The notes beneath the pieces are model-generated. The model saw nothing but the letters and a program-made list of their open reading frames with translations, ran no database searches and was not told the origin of the DNA. A DNA stretch of 64,000 bases, taken from assembly GCA_963840435.1 (NCBI GenBank), contig CAWIYY010000006.1, positions 62,001-126,000 on the forward strand, given 5' to 3'. The translations under genes were made by a program, and so were the position numbers. Numbering within the stretch: position 1 is the stretch's first letter; every line of letters begins with the position of its first letter. The stretch is from Bog-473 sp963840435. GTDB lineage: Bacteria; Actinomycetota; Acidimicrobiia; Acidimicrobiales; RAAP-2. Shown piece by piece: positions 22,714-30,672 of this stretch.

Positions 22714-24705
22714 ATGGCACTCCTTGAAGGAACTAATGAGACAGTCGCTCGTGGCACAGCAGGTCGCCGGGTCCTAACCCCCATCGGGACGCAGCGTGCC
22801 CTGCAGCTGGCCCTGGGCGTGTTCTGGATCGTCGATGCTGCGCTGCAGTACCAGCCCTTCATGTTCGGGAATCAGTTCGTATCGACGTACATCACGGCTA
22901 ACGCATCGGGCCAACCCGAGCCGATCAGCTGGCTCATCACCAATGCCGGTCACTTCATCTCGCCCGACGTGGCAGTGTGGAATGCCCTCTTTGCCACAGT
23001 TCAGGTGGCCATCGGTGTCGGGGTCCTGTTTCCCCGCACAGTGCGTCCCGCTCTCGTGACGTCGTTCTTCTGGGCCATGGGGGTATGGGTCTTCGGCGAA
23101 GGTCTTGGTGGCCTCCTGCTGGGTTCAGCCAACGCACTCAGCGGCGCGCCAGGATCGGTTTTCCTCTATGGGCTGGTCGGATTGATGGCCTGGCCTACCG
23201 GCCGAGCATCGAAAGAGGACGAGGTGGAGGGTATTGCCTCGTCAGGCGCCGCCCAGGGTCTCGGGGGGCCAGTCACCCCGCTCGTCGTCTGGGCTGGTTA
23301 CTGGCTTCTCGGGGCAGCGCTGTTTCTCCTGCCTGCCAACCGAGTCGCTACCTCGGTGTCCGGGTCGATCACGGGCATGGCCTCGGGGGAGCCTGGTTGG
23401 TACGCCAGCTTCTTGAACCATGTAGGTGGTTGGTTTGGTGCCGCCGGAGTGCAGCAGACATGGCTCTTGGCTGTGGTGTCCGTCGTGGTCGGTCTCGGCC
23501 CGCTCCTTTTCCGACGCTTCGAGATCTTCCTCGCCGTTGGAGCGTTTTTCGCCCTCCTTTTCTGGGTGACCGCGCAGGGATTGGGCGGAGTACTGACGGG
23601 GACGGGCACCGATCCCAACAGCGGACCCCTGATGATCGTCCTGGCCTTCGCCATGGTGCCGACGACGGTGGCAGACCGTTCGTCATGGGTGTCGCCATTC
23701 AATTGGCTGCGGCGCCGGCACCCAGCCCTCTCGGGAGCAGGCGCAGTCGGATTTCTGTGCACCCTGCTCCTGGCCGCCACTTATCCGGCCGCCGCCGCCA
23801 CGACGGGCGCCAGTACGACTGGTATTGCGATGTCGGGTTCATCAACTTCCAGCGAGATGTCGATGCAAGGCATGGAGAGCGGTTCGATGACGACCAGCGG
23901 CGCAAGGTGCAGCGCTGGCAACAACGGGGCTTCCCGAGGCGGTCTCGACGTAACCAATTCGCCCAACATGGCAATGGGAAACAGGTCTGGAACCACCATG
24001 AACATGAACGGTGCCGACGCCAGCGCGGCGGCTGGTCTCAACATGACCACCGCCAATTGGTCCTACACAGGGCCAGCCCTTCCGTCGGCCGAGGCCAACG
24101 AGTTGCTGGCCGACGGCCCCAATGGGCCTGAGGACGTCCGCATGGCCGCGTCTGGTTGTTCGCCTGAGCCCACGTTTTCAATGGAGATCAATGCCTTCGG
24201 CTACGTGCAAGCCACCAGCGCAGCCATTTCCCAATATGTGACTCCGGCAAGCGCAGTCACCGCGGGTTACGAGCTGGTGTCCCCGTCCGACTATCCGATC
24301 ACCTACTACGTCAATCCATCGATCGTGGACGCCAATATGGCAACTACGCGAACGCTGGATCCCGGATCTATCGACGGTCTGGTGTACGCGCAGGTTCCCT
24401 CTGGTCAAGAGGTTCTCGCTGCGGCCATTTACCTGCTGCCGAATACGGTCGCGGTGCCACCAATGCCATACGGCCCTCTTGTCCAGTGGCATCAGCGCAC
24501 GGCGATCTGTGGTTCGACGAATCCTGCAATGTTGTTCAGCCCGCTAGAGATCACGGGTGTCCCTCCCTGCGCAACAGGCACGGTCAAGCGAGCGACGCCC
24601 TACATGACGATGGTCTGGCAGGTACCCGTGGCCGGGGGACCCCTAGCAATCCAGCCGCCCGATATTCAGATCGTTGAAGCCGCTGTCATGCGAGCCAGTT
24701 CCTAA
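22714..24705 (+). CDS. Polytopic membrane protein with Met-rich exported domain, putative copper handling
   Basis: 663 residues from ATG 22714 (AAGGAAG upstream). About eight transmembrane helices in residues 25-370 include a DoxX-like first part (QRALQLALGVFWIVDAALQYQPFMF). Then comes a Met/Ser/Gly-rich segment (about 380-450: SEMSMQGMESGSM, NMAMGN, MNMNG, GLNM) like copper-binding Met motifs, and a soluble domain of about 200 residues with Cys pairs (SGCSPE, TAICGS, GVPPCATG). The gene follows CtaG and SCO, so I infer that it delivers or stores copper for oxidase assembly. The C-terminal domain is unfamiliar to me. A separate promoter is possible because a 104-bp gap precedes it. Confidence 0.7.
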   Translation: MALLEGTNETVARGTAGRRVLTPIGTQRALQLALGVFWIVDAALQYQPFMFGNQFVSTYITANASGQPEPISWLITNAGHFISPDVAVWNALFATVQVAIGVGVLFPRTVRPALVTSFFWAMGVWVFGEGLGGLLLGSANALSGAPGSVFLYGLVGLMAWPTGRASKEDEVEGIASSGAAQGLGGPVTPLVVWAGYWLLGAALFLLPANRVATSVSGSITGMASGEPGWYASFLNHVGGWFGAAGVQQTWLLAVVSVVVGLGPLLFRRFEIFLAVGAFFALLFWVTAQGLGGVLTGTGTDPNSGPLMIVLAFAMVPTTVADRSSWVSPFNWLRRRHPALSGAGAVGFLCTLLLAATYPAAAATTGASTTGIAMSGSSTSSEMSMQGMESGSMTTSGARCSAGNNGASRGGLDVTNSPNMAMGNRSGTTMNMNGADASAAAGLNMTTANWSYTGPALPSAEANELLADGPNGPEDVRMAASGCSPEPTFSMEINAFGYVQATSAAISQYVTPASAVTAGYELVSPSDYPITYYVNPSIVDANMATTRTLDPGSIDGLVYAQVPSGQEVLAAAIYLLPNTVAVPPMPYGPLVQWHQRTAICGSTNPAMLFSPLEITGVPPCATGTVKRATPYMTMVWQVPVAGGPLAIQPPDIQIVEAAVMRASS

Positions 24706-24747
24706 TCGAAACGCACTTGCCTGAATCTCGAGACTTGACCCCCTAGG

Positions 24748-24895
24748 CAGACCGCTCTACTACGGGGCTGCATTGGGCCATGCCTCAAGGACAAACTGTG
24801 GACTGAGTCGCAGGCGCCGGACCAGACGGAACTAGGGACTGATCGTGCCACCTTGTCAAGGTGAGGGTCGCGAGTTCGAATCCTGTCTTCTGCTC
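24748..24895 (+). repeat. tRNA-Gly 3'-half repeat with upstream arm, copy 3
   Basis: It starts CAGACCGCTCTACTAC, then AACTGTGGACTGAGTCGCA (ending 24812), then the tRNA part 24845-24895 with CCACCTTGTCAAGGTGAGGG and the T stem GCGAG/CCTGT, acceptor GTCTTCTG. Anticodon reads GTC rather than GCC. The order and spacings match copies 2 and 4 within a few bases. Confidence 0.72.
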
Positions 24896-24919
24896 AATCG
24901 GAGGAGATCAGGGGTTGCT

Positions 24920-26215
24920 TCACCCTCCAGCGACTCTCATCTGTTCTTGTGTTCTAGAGCCTGATTGGAAGAAAACAAAAGAGACCACGGACAGAGCTGC
25001 CAGCGCAATGGAGCAGACGAGGACTGACCGGAAGAGACCGAAGTGCTCGGAGAAGATGCCGACTCCGATTACGGGGACCACAAGGCCCAGGTAGCACAAG
25101 ACGAAATAGGACGACACCACCTGTGCCCTCCGTTCGGCCGGCGCGAGGCGGTTGGCAGTCGAGAGACTGCCGATGAAGACGCAACCAACGGCGATGCCTG
25201 CGCTCGCTGTGCCAGCCAGGAAGAGCCCGAAAGATGCCTGGGACAGCCCAGCGACAATGAGGGCGAGGACGAAGAGGAAGAGCGCCAGCCCGAAAGAGAC
25301 GACCTTCCGGTCGTCGAAGCGGCCGGCGACGATCTGGGTTGCTGCAGAAATCCCAAAGATCATGAATACGATGACGCCGGCGACAGCGTGGCTGTCTTGG
25401 TGCAAGACGCCGCCGAGGAACGTTGGTGCGAGCGCGCTGAAGATCCCGAGCAGGCTGAAGGCGGCGAATCCTGCCATGCCGGCTGCGAGGAACTCCGTCC
25501 TGCTTGCACTCGGAAAACCGAACCCAGCGAAACGGATCGATAGTCTTTGCCGATGTCGCACGGTCTCGGGCACCCAGGCCACTGCGATGGCCGCTGCCGC
25601 CAACAAGGCCAAGTACACCTCGAATACCAGAACCGTCGGGCGGGGCAAGTATTGAGCGAACAGGCCGGCAAAAAGTGGGCCTAGGCCGAGGCCTCCAGTG
25701 TTGACCACCGTGGAGGTGATAGACGCCCGCCGTCGCTTCGCGGCTCCGAGCGTGTCTGTGAGTGCTGCGGTCGCGGTACCCGTCATGAGGCCAGCGGAAA
25801 AGCCGGACAAGACTCGGGCCAAGAAGAGCCACCCGACGGAGGGAGTAATGATAAAGACGACCGTGCTGCACGCGCTGAACGCGAGAGCGGCCCCGAGCAC
25901 CGGCCTTCGCCCAACCTGATCGGAGGCACGTCCCGCAAAGACAAGCGCTGAGAGCACGCCGACCGCATAGACGGCGAAGATCAACGTTACCGTTACGGAA
26001 GAGAAGTGCCACTGGCTCTCCCATATGACGTAGAGCGGAGTGGGCAGCGTCGTGCCGAGCATGGTGGCAGCGAATACGTAGGCGATTAACCAGAACGCCA
26101 CCTCGTGTGAGTGTTCGATCGGCGGGTTGTCAACGGCGATCGCTTCGTCCAGGCTCTCGAAGCAGGGCTTGCTTGACGACTTCGAACGAGTTCCTTTGGT
26201 TTCTTGCAAAGTCAT
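24920..26215 (-). CDS. Major facilitator superfamily transporter
   Basis: 431 residues with 12 transmembrane helices. The loop 2-3 motif GRASDQVGRRPVLG is the MFS G-x3-D-x2-GRR signature, and helix 5 carries TTVVNTGGLGLGPLFAG, near motif C of drug:H+ antiporters. The N-terminal 40 residues are a soluble extension. ATG 26215 has AGGATCACC-like spacing only, so the start is moderately sure. It is probably an efflux pump of unknown substrate, and it stands next to the broken alpha/beta hydrolase. Confidence 0.85.
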   Translation of the reverse strand: MTLQETKGTRSKSSSKPCFESLDEAIAVDNPPIEHSHEVAFWLIAYVFAATMLGTTLPTPLYVIWESQWHFSSVTVTLIFAVYAVGVLSALVFAGRASDQVGRRPVLGAALAFSACSTVVFIITPSVGWLFLARVLSGFSAGLMTGTATAALTDTLGAAKRRRASITSTVVNTGGLGLGPLFAGLFAQYLPRPTVLVFEVYLALLAAAAIAVAWVPETVRHRQRLSIRFAGFGFPSASRTEFLAAGMAGFAAFSLLGIFSALAPTFLGGVLHQDSHAVAGVIVFMIFGISAATQIVAGRFDDRKVVSFGLALFLFVLALIVAGLSQASFGLFLAGTASAGIAVGCVFIGSLSTANRLAPAERRAQVVSSYFVLCYLGLVVPVIGVGIFSEHFGLFRSVLVCSIALAALSVVSFVFFQSGSRTQEQMRVAGG

Positions 26216-26233
26216 CGCAGGATCACCTCGTGG

Positions 26234-27000
26234 CTAGTTACGCTCAGTTTTACCCCGAATGGCGTCACGTTCGCCGGCGGCGTGGGCGGCGTCCACTATC
26301 AACTGCGAGATCTGCTCTGGGTGGCTGATCATTGAGAGGTGGCCAGAGTCGATCTCGAAGGTTCTGGCCTGCATTCGGTGAGCGAGGAAACGCTGTAACT
26401 CTGGAGAGATCGTGCGATCCTGCCTTGACACTGCATACCAGGACGGTTTCGATCTCCAGGCGGCTTCCGTGGTTTGGTCGGTGAAGAGCGTGTCAGAGAC
26501 TCTTCCTTGCACCGCATAGAGGGTTCGGGCCCGCACCGGGTCGATCCCGTTTGCGAAGTCGTTGACGAACGCCTCCTCGGTCAATGCCCCGAAACGGTCG
26601 TGGAAGACAATCCCCGCGTTGGCTGCAGGCATCGGAAATTGCTTGGCAGCGCTGCGTGGTCTTCACCAACATCGGGAGCCCGGGCCGCGATGTAGACCAA
26701 TCCGACGACCGACGAATCGATCCCAACTTCCGTGATAACCGTACCGGCAAATGAGTGACCAACAAGGATCGTCGGTCCATCTTGAAGGCCTAGGACGTAG
26801 CGAGTATGAGCAACGTCGTCGGCGAGTGTAGCGAGTGGGTTTTGGACGGCCGTTGCGGTGAGCCCTGCGCGTTGCAAACACTCGATCACGTCGATCCACG
26901 ACGACCCGTCGGCGTAAGCGCCGTGGACCAAGACAACATTGCGTACCGGTCCGCTTCCCGCGTTGGAGGGCTTTGAGGCGCTGGGAGGTTCGGCTTCCAT
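26234..27000 (-). pseudogene. Alpha/beta hydrolase, frameshifted
   Basis: ATG 27000 (GAGGAG upstream) begins NVVLVHGAYADGSSW and the nucleophile elbow ILVGHSFAGTVITEVG. The frame fails near 26647: the peptide should continue as a K-QFPMPAANAGIVF segment, which is in the next frame from about 26645, and runs to the stop at 26234 with the catalytic-His segment DSGHLSMISHPEQ. One missing base explains both halves, and the catalytic motifs of both are intact, so the loss is recent or a sequencing error. In the family these are small-molecule hydrolases similar to haloalkane or salicylate esterases. Confidence 0.82.
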
Positions 27001-27105
27001 TACATCTCCTCGGACAGTTCGCTCAGGATAGGCATCGCCCGTACCTGATGTCACGAGACGCTTCCAACCGATCGCGACTACGCGAGCAGTAACGCCAACT
27101 GACAG

Positions 27106-27254
27106 TAGACCGCTCTGCTACTGCGGCGGAGCGCAACCGGACGAGGTGGAAACTGGGTGGACCGAGGTGCATGCCAAGGGACCGGGCAGGCTCCCCGGAC
27201 AACCCCCTCACCTTTGCCAAGGTGAGGGTCGCGGGTTCGAATCCCGGCCTACTG
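27106..27254 (+). repeat. tRNA-Gly(GCC) 3'-half repeat with upstream arm, copy 4
   Basis: It has TAGACCGCTCTGCTAC, then GGACGAGGTGGAAACTGGG and TGGACCGAGGTGCA (ending 27171), then the tRNA part from 27207. Here CCCTCACCTT-TGCC-AAGGTGAGGG makes a perfect 10-bp hairpin, wider than the 5-bp anticodon stem of a tRNA. The T arm GCGGG-TTCGAAT-CCCGG follows. The acceptor part (CCTACTG) has diverged. Confidence 0.75.
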
Positions 27255-27506
27255 TCTGCGACGTAGCCCAGATCTTTGTAGCAACTCCTCTTCTTCTGGG
27301 ACCGGGGACCTGCTCAGGACCAGGCTGACGGGTTGGTGACTCCGGACATGTCGATCCGACTTCGGGCGACCAGCTCAGTGGGAATAATGTGAACCGCCAA
27401 GGTTAATCCGAGGGGTGCCGCGGCCGAACGTTGGAGCCTCCGCGCGCTCAATCTGGGTCCCGAGCTGGGTGTTCTCGGGGCCATTGGTTGCGAACGACAC
27501 GGCGGG

Positions 27507-28154
27507 TTGGCAAATCATCCGCACAAGATCCCGACTGAGCAGACTGTGAGCGTGGACGAAGCATCAGTTGATCCAGACCCTCTGACACAGTTGTCTCGAT
27601 GGCTTGAGGTTGCGCGCGAAGCCGGAGAACCGATGCCAGAAGCGATGGCGGTGGCCACAGCCACAACTGCGGGTCGTCCATCTTCAAGAATGGTGCTGCT
27701 CCGAGGAATCGATCATCTGGGTCTCGTTTTCTACACAGACCGAGATAGCGAGAAGGGCCACGAGTTGAGGACGAATCCATTTGCTGCTGGTCTCTTCCAT
27801 TGGTTTACGCCAGTGCACCGACAAGTCCGGGTCAGCGGAGCAGTAGAAGAGGTCGATGACACATTGTCCGACGCCTACTGGGCATCCCGGCCGCCCGGGT
27901 CTCGTCGTAGCGCCGTAGCAAGCCGCCAGAGCGAGGTGATCGCGAGTCGAGCACTGCTTGAAGAGCGCGTGGCGGAGCTGGCCGAAGAGTTTCCCGGGGA
28001 TTCGGCGCCACCGCGCCCGCCTCGGTGGGGTGGTTACCGGATCCGACCCGAGGTCGTCGAGTTATGGGAAGAAAGAGCGGACCGATTGCACGACCGATTG
28101 CGCTATGTGTCTGAGACCGCCGACAACTGGACGATTGAGCGACTGGCACCTTGA
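27507..28154 (+). CDS. pdxH: Pyridoxamine 5'-phosphate oxidase
   Basis: 215 residues, the usual PdxH length. FMN and substrate motifs: AMAVATATTAGRPSSRMVLLRG, FYTDRDSEKGHELRTNPFAAGLFHW, RQVRVSGAVEEV, SDAYWASRPPGSRRSAVASRQSEVI and the C-terminal WGGYRIRPEVVELWEERADRLHDRLRY. The enzyme oxidises pyridoxine or pyridoxamine 5'-phosphate to pyridoxal 5'-phosphate in the cytoplasm. The TTG start at 27507 is weak; GTG at 27546 or 27552 may be used. It stands alone between the tRNA-Gly repeat and the cyclic-nucleotide-binding gene. Confidence 0.9.
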   Translation: MANHPHKIPTEQTVSVDEASVDPDPLTQLSRWLEVAREAGEPMPEAMAVATATTAGRPSSRMVLLRGIDHLGLVFYTDRDSEKGHELRTNPFAAGLFHWFTPVHRQVRVSGAVEEVDDTLSDAYWASRPPGSRRSAVASRQSEVIASRALLEERVAELAEEFPGDSAPPRPPRWGGYRIRPEVVELWEERADRLHDRLRYVSETADNWTIERLAP

Positions 28155-28322
28155 AGACTCTGACCCGAGAGTTCCGGTCCTGCGCTTCGGACCTAAGGAC
28201 GGGTGGACGTTCAAAAGAGCCTCCGAAAACACGATCAAGGGTTAACTCCTGACCGCACCGCGAAGTCGTTCGCGGATGGCGCTTGGATGTGGTGCCCTTC
28301 AGCACCAACGGGCAGAGAATGA

Positions 28323-28844
28323 TCAGACCGTCGAGCGTGCGTCCACGTCACGCACGCGCTGAGCAAGAGCCTCCAATAACTTGCGCACCACTGGCGGGGC
28401 TTTTTTCATCAAGGTGAGCAGTTCCTCACGATCCAGCTCCAGCACCTCGAGATCGGTGGTGGCCGTCACCGTGGCTGATCGTTGCTTGCCGTCGATCAAC
28501 GAAAGCTCACCCACCACATCGCCTGGCCCCAGCCGGGCGATCCGCTTTCCGTCCCTGGTCACCTCCGCCTGCCCGGTTGCGATGAGGTAGGCCAGGCCGC
28601 CGACCGCGCCCTGGCGTGTCATCACCGTCCCTTTCGGGAGGTCGGCGGCGACCGTTAGAGCGGCGATCTGAGCAAGCTGATGCTTACTGCACGTCGAGAA
28701 CAGCGGCATTCCTGCGAGGAGCTCGATCCTGCGAGCCCGGCCTAAGGAGCCGTCCACGGCGTCACGATAGCGAACAGCGAGATCTGGGGCTGGACTACCA
28801 CTGATCGCCAGAGGCCCTCCCTCCAGACGACATGTTTCGCACAA
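28323..28844 (-). CDS. Single-domain cyclic-nucleotide-binding protein
   Basis: Up to 173 residues; the CNB domain fills about 40-160. The phosphate-binding cassette PGDVVGELSLIDGKQRSATV holds the expected Glu and Arg, so it may bind cAMP or another cNMP. No DNA-binding domain follows, so it resembles the stand-alone CNB proteins found beside actinobacterial transport operons. The start is unclear; codons before the ELLAGMPLF segment lack domain support. It is divergent from the YrbE-Mce cluster with about 40 bp between them. Confidence 0.78.
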   Translation of the reverse strand: MCETCRLEGGPLAISGSPAPDLAVRYRDAVDGSLGRARRIELLAGMPLFSTCSKHQLAQIAALTVAADLPKGTVMTRQGAVGGLAYLIATGQAEVTRDGKRIARLGPGDVVGELSLIDGKQRSATVTATTDLEVLELDREELLTLMKKAPPVVRKLLEALAQRVRDVDARSTV

Positions 28845-28886
28845 TTCCGCGCCGGGTAGGACTAATCCACCGAAGAAGGGGGAAGG

Positions 28887-29762
28887 ATGGCCGCCCTGGC
28901 CGACGCAGGCAGCGAGAGTGCAGAGTTCAGCGACGGGTTTGGAACTGTCGGTTGGGGCATAGCGGAAGCGCAGGCGGCGGGCGCCAAGGTGACCGCCGCG
29001 CTCGCGATCTTCGGAGACTTGTTCGCCATGCTGTTAGATGCCGTCTGGTCGACGGGGGACGCTGTCGTCCACCGACGGTTCTCTTGGGCGGAATTTGCCG
29101 AGCAGACCTGGTTTCTCATCTCGGTGACCGTGCTCCCTACCATCCTCATCGCCATCCCCTTCGGTCTCGTGTTGGTTCTCGAAGTGGGCGGGCTTGCCGT
29201 TCAGATTGGTGCCAACGCAATCGTCGGCGCCGTCGATGCCATCGGCATCGTGCGAGAGGCGGCCCCGGTCATCACGGCCATCATCCTCTCGGGGGCGGGT
29301 GGCTCGGCCATCTGCTCCGATCTCGGATCACGAACAATGCGAGACGAAATATCGGCCATGTGGGTCATGGCCGTCGACCCCGTCGAACGTCTGGTGGCTC
29401 CCCGGGTACTGGCCACGGTGCTGGTAGCTCTTTTGCTCAACGGGATCGTGGCCTTTGCCGGCATCATGAGTGGCTATCTAGCGGCCGTGTTCATCCTTCA
29501 CACCAGTGCCGGTGGATTCCTCAATTCGTTCAGCACCTTCGCCCAGCCCGCCGATGCCATCGAGTCAATGTTCAAGGCTGGACTCTTCGGTCTGTTCGCC
29601 GCCGTGGTCGCCTCCCATCAGGGTCTGAACGCCAAGAGAGGCCCCGCCGGAGTTGGTGAGGCCGTCGCCCGCTCGGTTGTCATCACCGGTGTCGGCCTGT
29701 TCATCCTGAACCTACTGGTGACCGACGTGTTCCTGGCCATCGTTCCCCCGAGGGTTCTCTAG
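28887..29762 (+). CDS. yrbEA: YrbE/MlaE-family ABC permease, first of two
   Basis: 291 residues from ATG 28887 (GAAGGGGGAAGG upstream). The MlaE fold has about six hydrophobic helices, with typical loop segments IVREAAPVITAIILSGAGGS, SRTMRDEISAMWVMAVDP and LVAPRVLATVLV. In the Mce importers of Actinobacteria two YrbE permeases and an MceG ATPase form the inner-membrane part. The second permease gene starts 11 bp after the stop. The N-terminal 30 residues are a soluble extension. Confidence 0.92.
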   Translation: MAALADAGSESAEFSDGFGTVGWGIAEAQAAGAKVTAALAIFGDLFAMLLDAVWSTGDAVVHRRFSWAEFAEQTWFLISVTVLPTILIAIPFGLVLVLEVGGLAVQIGANAIVGAVDAIGIVREAAPVITAIILSGAGGSAICSDLGSRTMRDEISAMWVMAVDPVERLVAPRVLATVLVALLLNGIVAFAGIMSGYLAAVFILHTSAGGFLNSFSTFAQPADAIESMFKAGLFGLFAAVVASHQGLNAKRGPAGVGEAVARSVVITGVGLFILNLLVTDVFLAIVPPRVL

Positions 29763-29772
29763 TGGGCATCTC

Positions 29773-30672
29773 ATGAGCGACGTCCTGAGAGCTCCCGAAA
29801 GGCGCATGGCGAGGCGGGCTCCAGCCGCCGTCAGCCGCCGAGTGGCATTCCACTCGGTCAACATCGGTTACCGAGTCCGCAACCAGTTCGTCTGGCTCGG
29901 GGAACTCCTGGTCTTCATTGCCAAGGTCATCCGTGCCGTTCCGACCGTTCTGGCGCACCATCGCCGGGAACTTGGACGTCTCATCGCAGAAGTGACTTTT
30001 GGGGGTGGGGTCCTGGCGATCGCCGCCAGCACCATCTTGGTTTCCGCCCTTCTGGCGTCGGTGGTCGGAGTCCAGCTGGGCGTCGAGGGACTTCAGGGCC
30101 TCAACATCATCGGTCTTGCCCCGCTGGCCGGCCTGCTCTCCGCGTTCGCCAACACACGGGAGTTGTCGCCGCTGCTCGCCGGCTATGGGCTTGCCGCGGT
30201 GATGGGGTGCAGGTTCACCGCGCAACTCGGGGCCATGAGGGTAAACGAGGAAATCGATGCGCTGGAAGTCATAGGGATACCCTCCATCCCCTATCTCGTC
30301 ACCACGAGACTTCTGGCAGCACTGGCTGCGGTCGTCCCCCTGTACCTGTTGGCTCTGTCGGGCGCCTACCTGGCAACCCAATTCGCGGTATTGACCATCG
30401 CCCATCAGGGATCCGGGACATATCTTCACTACTTCTACCTGTTCCTCAATCGACGCGATGTCTTCTATTCGGTCATCAAAGTGGTGGTTTTCGCTGTCCT
30501 GGTCACCATCATCCATACCTACTACGGGATGACGGCGTCGGGAGGTCCCGAAGGAGTGGGCCGCGCCGTAGGGCGGGCCGTCCGAACCAGCACTGTTGTG
30601 ATCGCAATCTCAGACATGCTGATGACCCTCCTGTTCTGGGGGGTGTCGGTACCGGTGAAGGTGACCGGTTGA
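29773..30672 (+). CDS. yrbEB: YrbE/MlaE-family ABC permease, second of two
   Basis: 299 residues. MlaE family pattern: LLSAFANTRELSPLLAGYGLAAVMGCRFTAQLGAMRVNEEIDALEVIGIP, then helices around VVPLYLLALSGAYLATQF and KVVVFAVLVTIIHTYYGMTASGGPEGVGRAVGRAV. It pairs with the upstream YrbE to form the permease dimer. Its TGA stop (30670-30672) overlaps the TTG start of the first Mce gene (TTGA), so the two are translationally coupled. Confidence 0.92.
   Translation: MSDVLRAPERRMARRAPAAVSRRVAFHSVNIGYRVRNQFVWLGELLVFIAKVIRAVPTVLAHHRRELGRLIAEVTFGGGVLAIAASTILVSALLASVVGVQLGVEGLQGLNIIGLAPLAGLLSAFANTRELSPLLAGYGLAAVMGCRFTAQLGAMRVNEEIDALEVIGIPSIPYLVTTRLLAALAAVVPLYLLALSGAYLATQFAVLTIAHQGSGTYLHYFYLFLNRRDVFYSVIKVVVFAVLVTIIHTYYGMTASGGPEGVGRAVGRAVRTSTVVIAISDMLMTLLFWGVSVPVKVTG

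Noticed and set aside
27146..27328. Short frame over the tRNA-Gly copy encoding LCQGEGRGFESRP
   Set aside because: This peptide is the well-known spurious translation of a tRNA-Gly 3' half and has no independent support.
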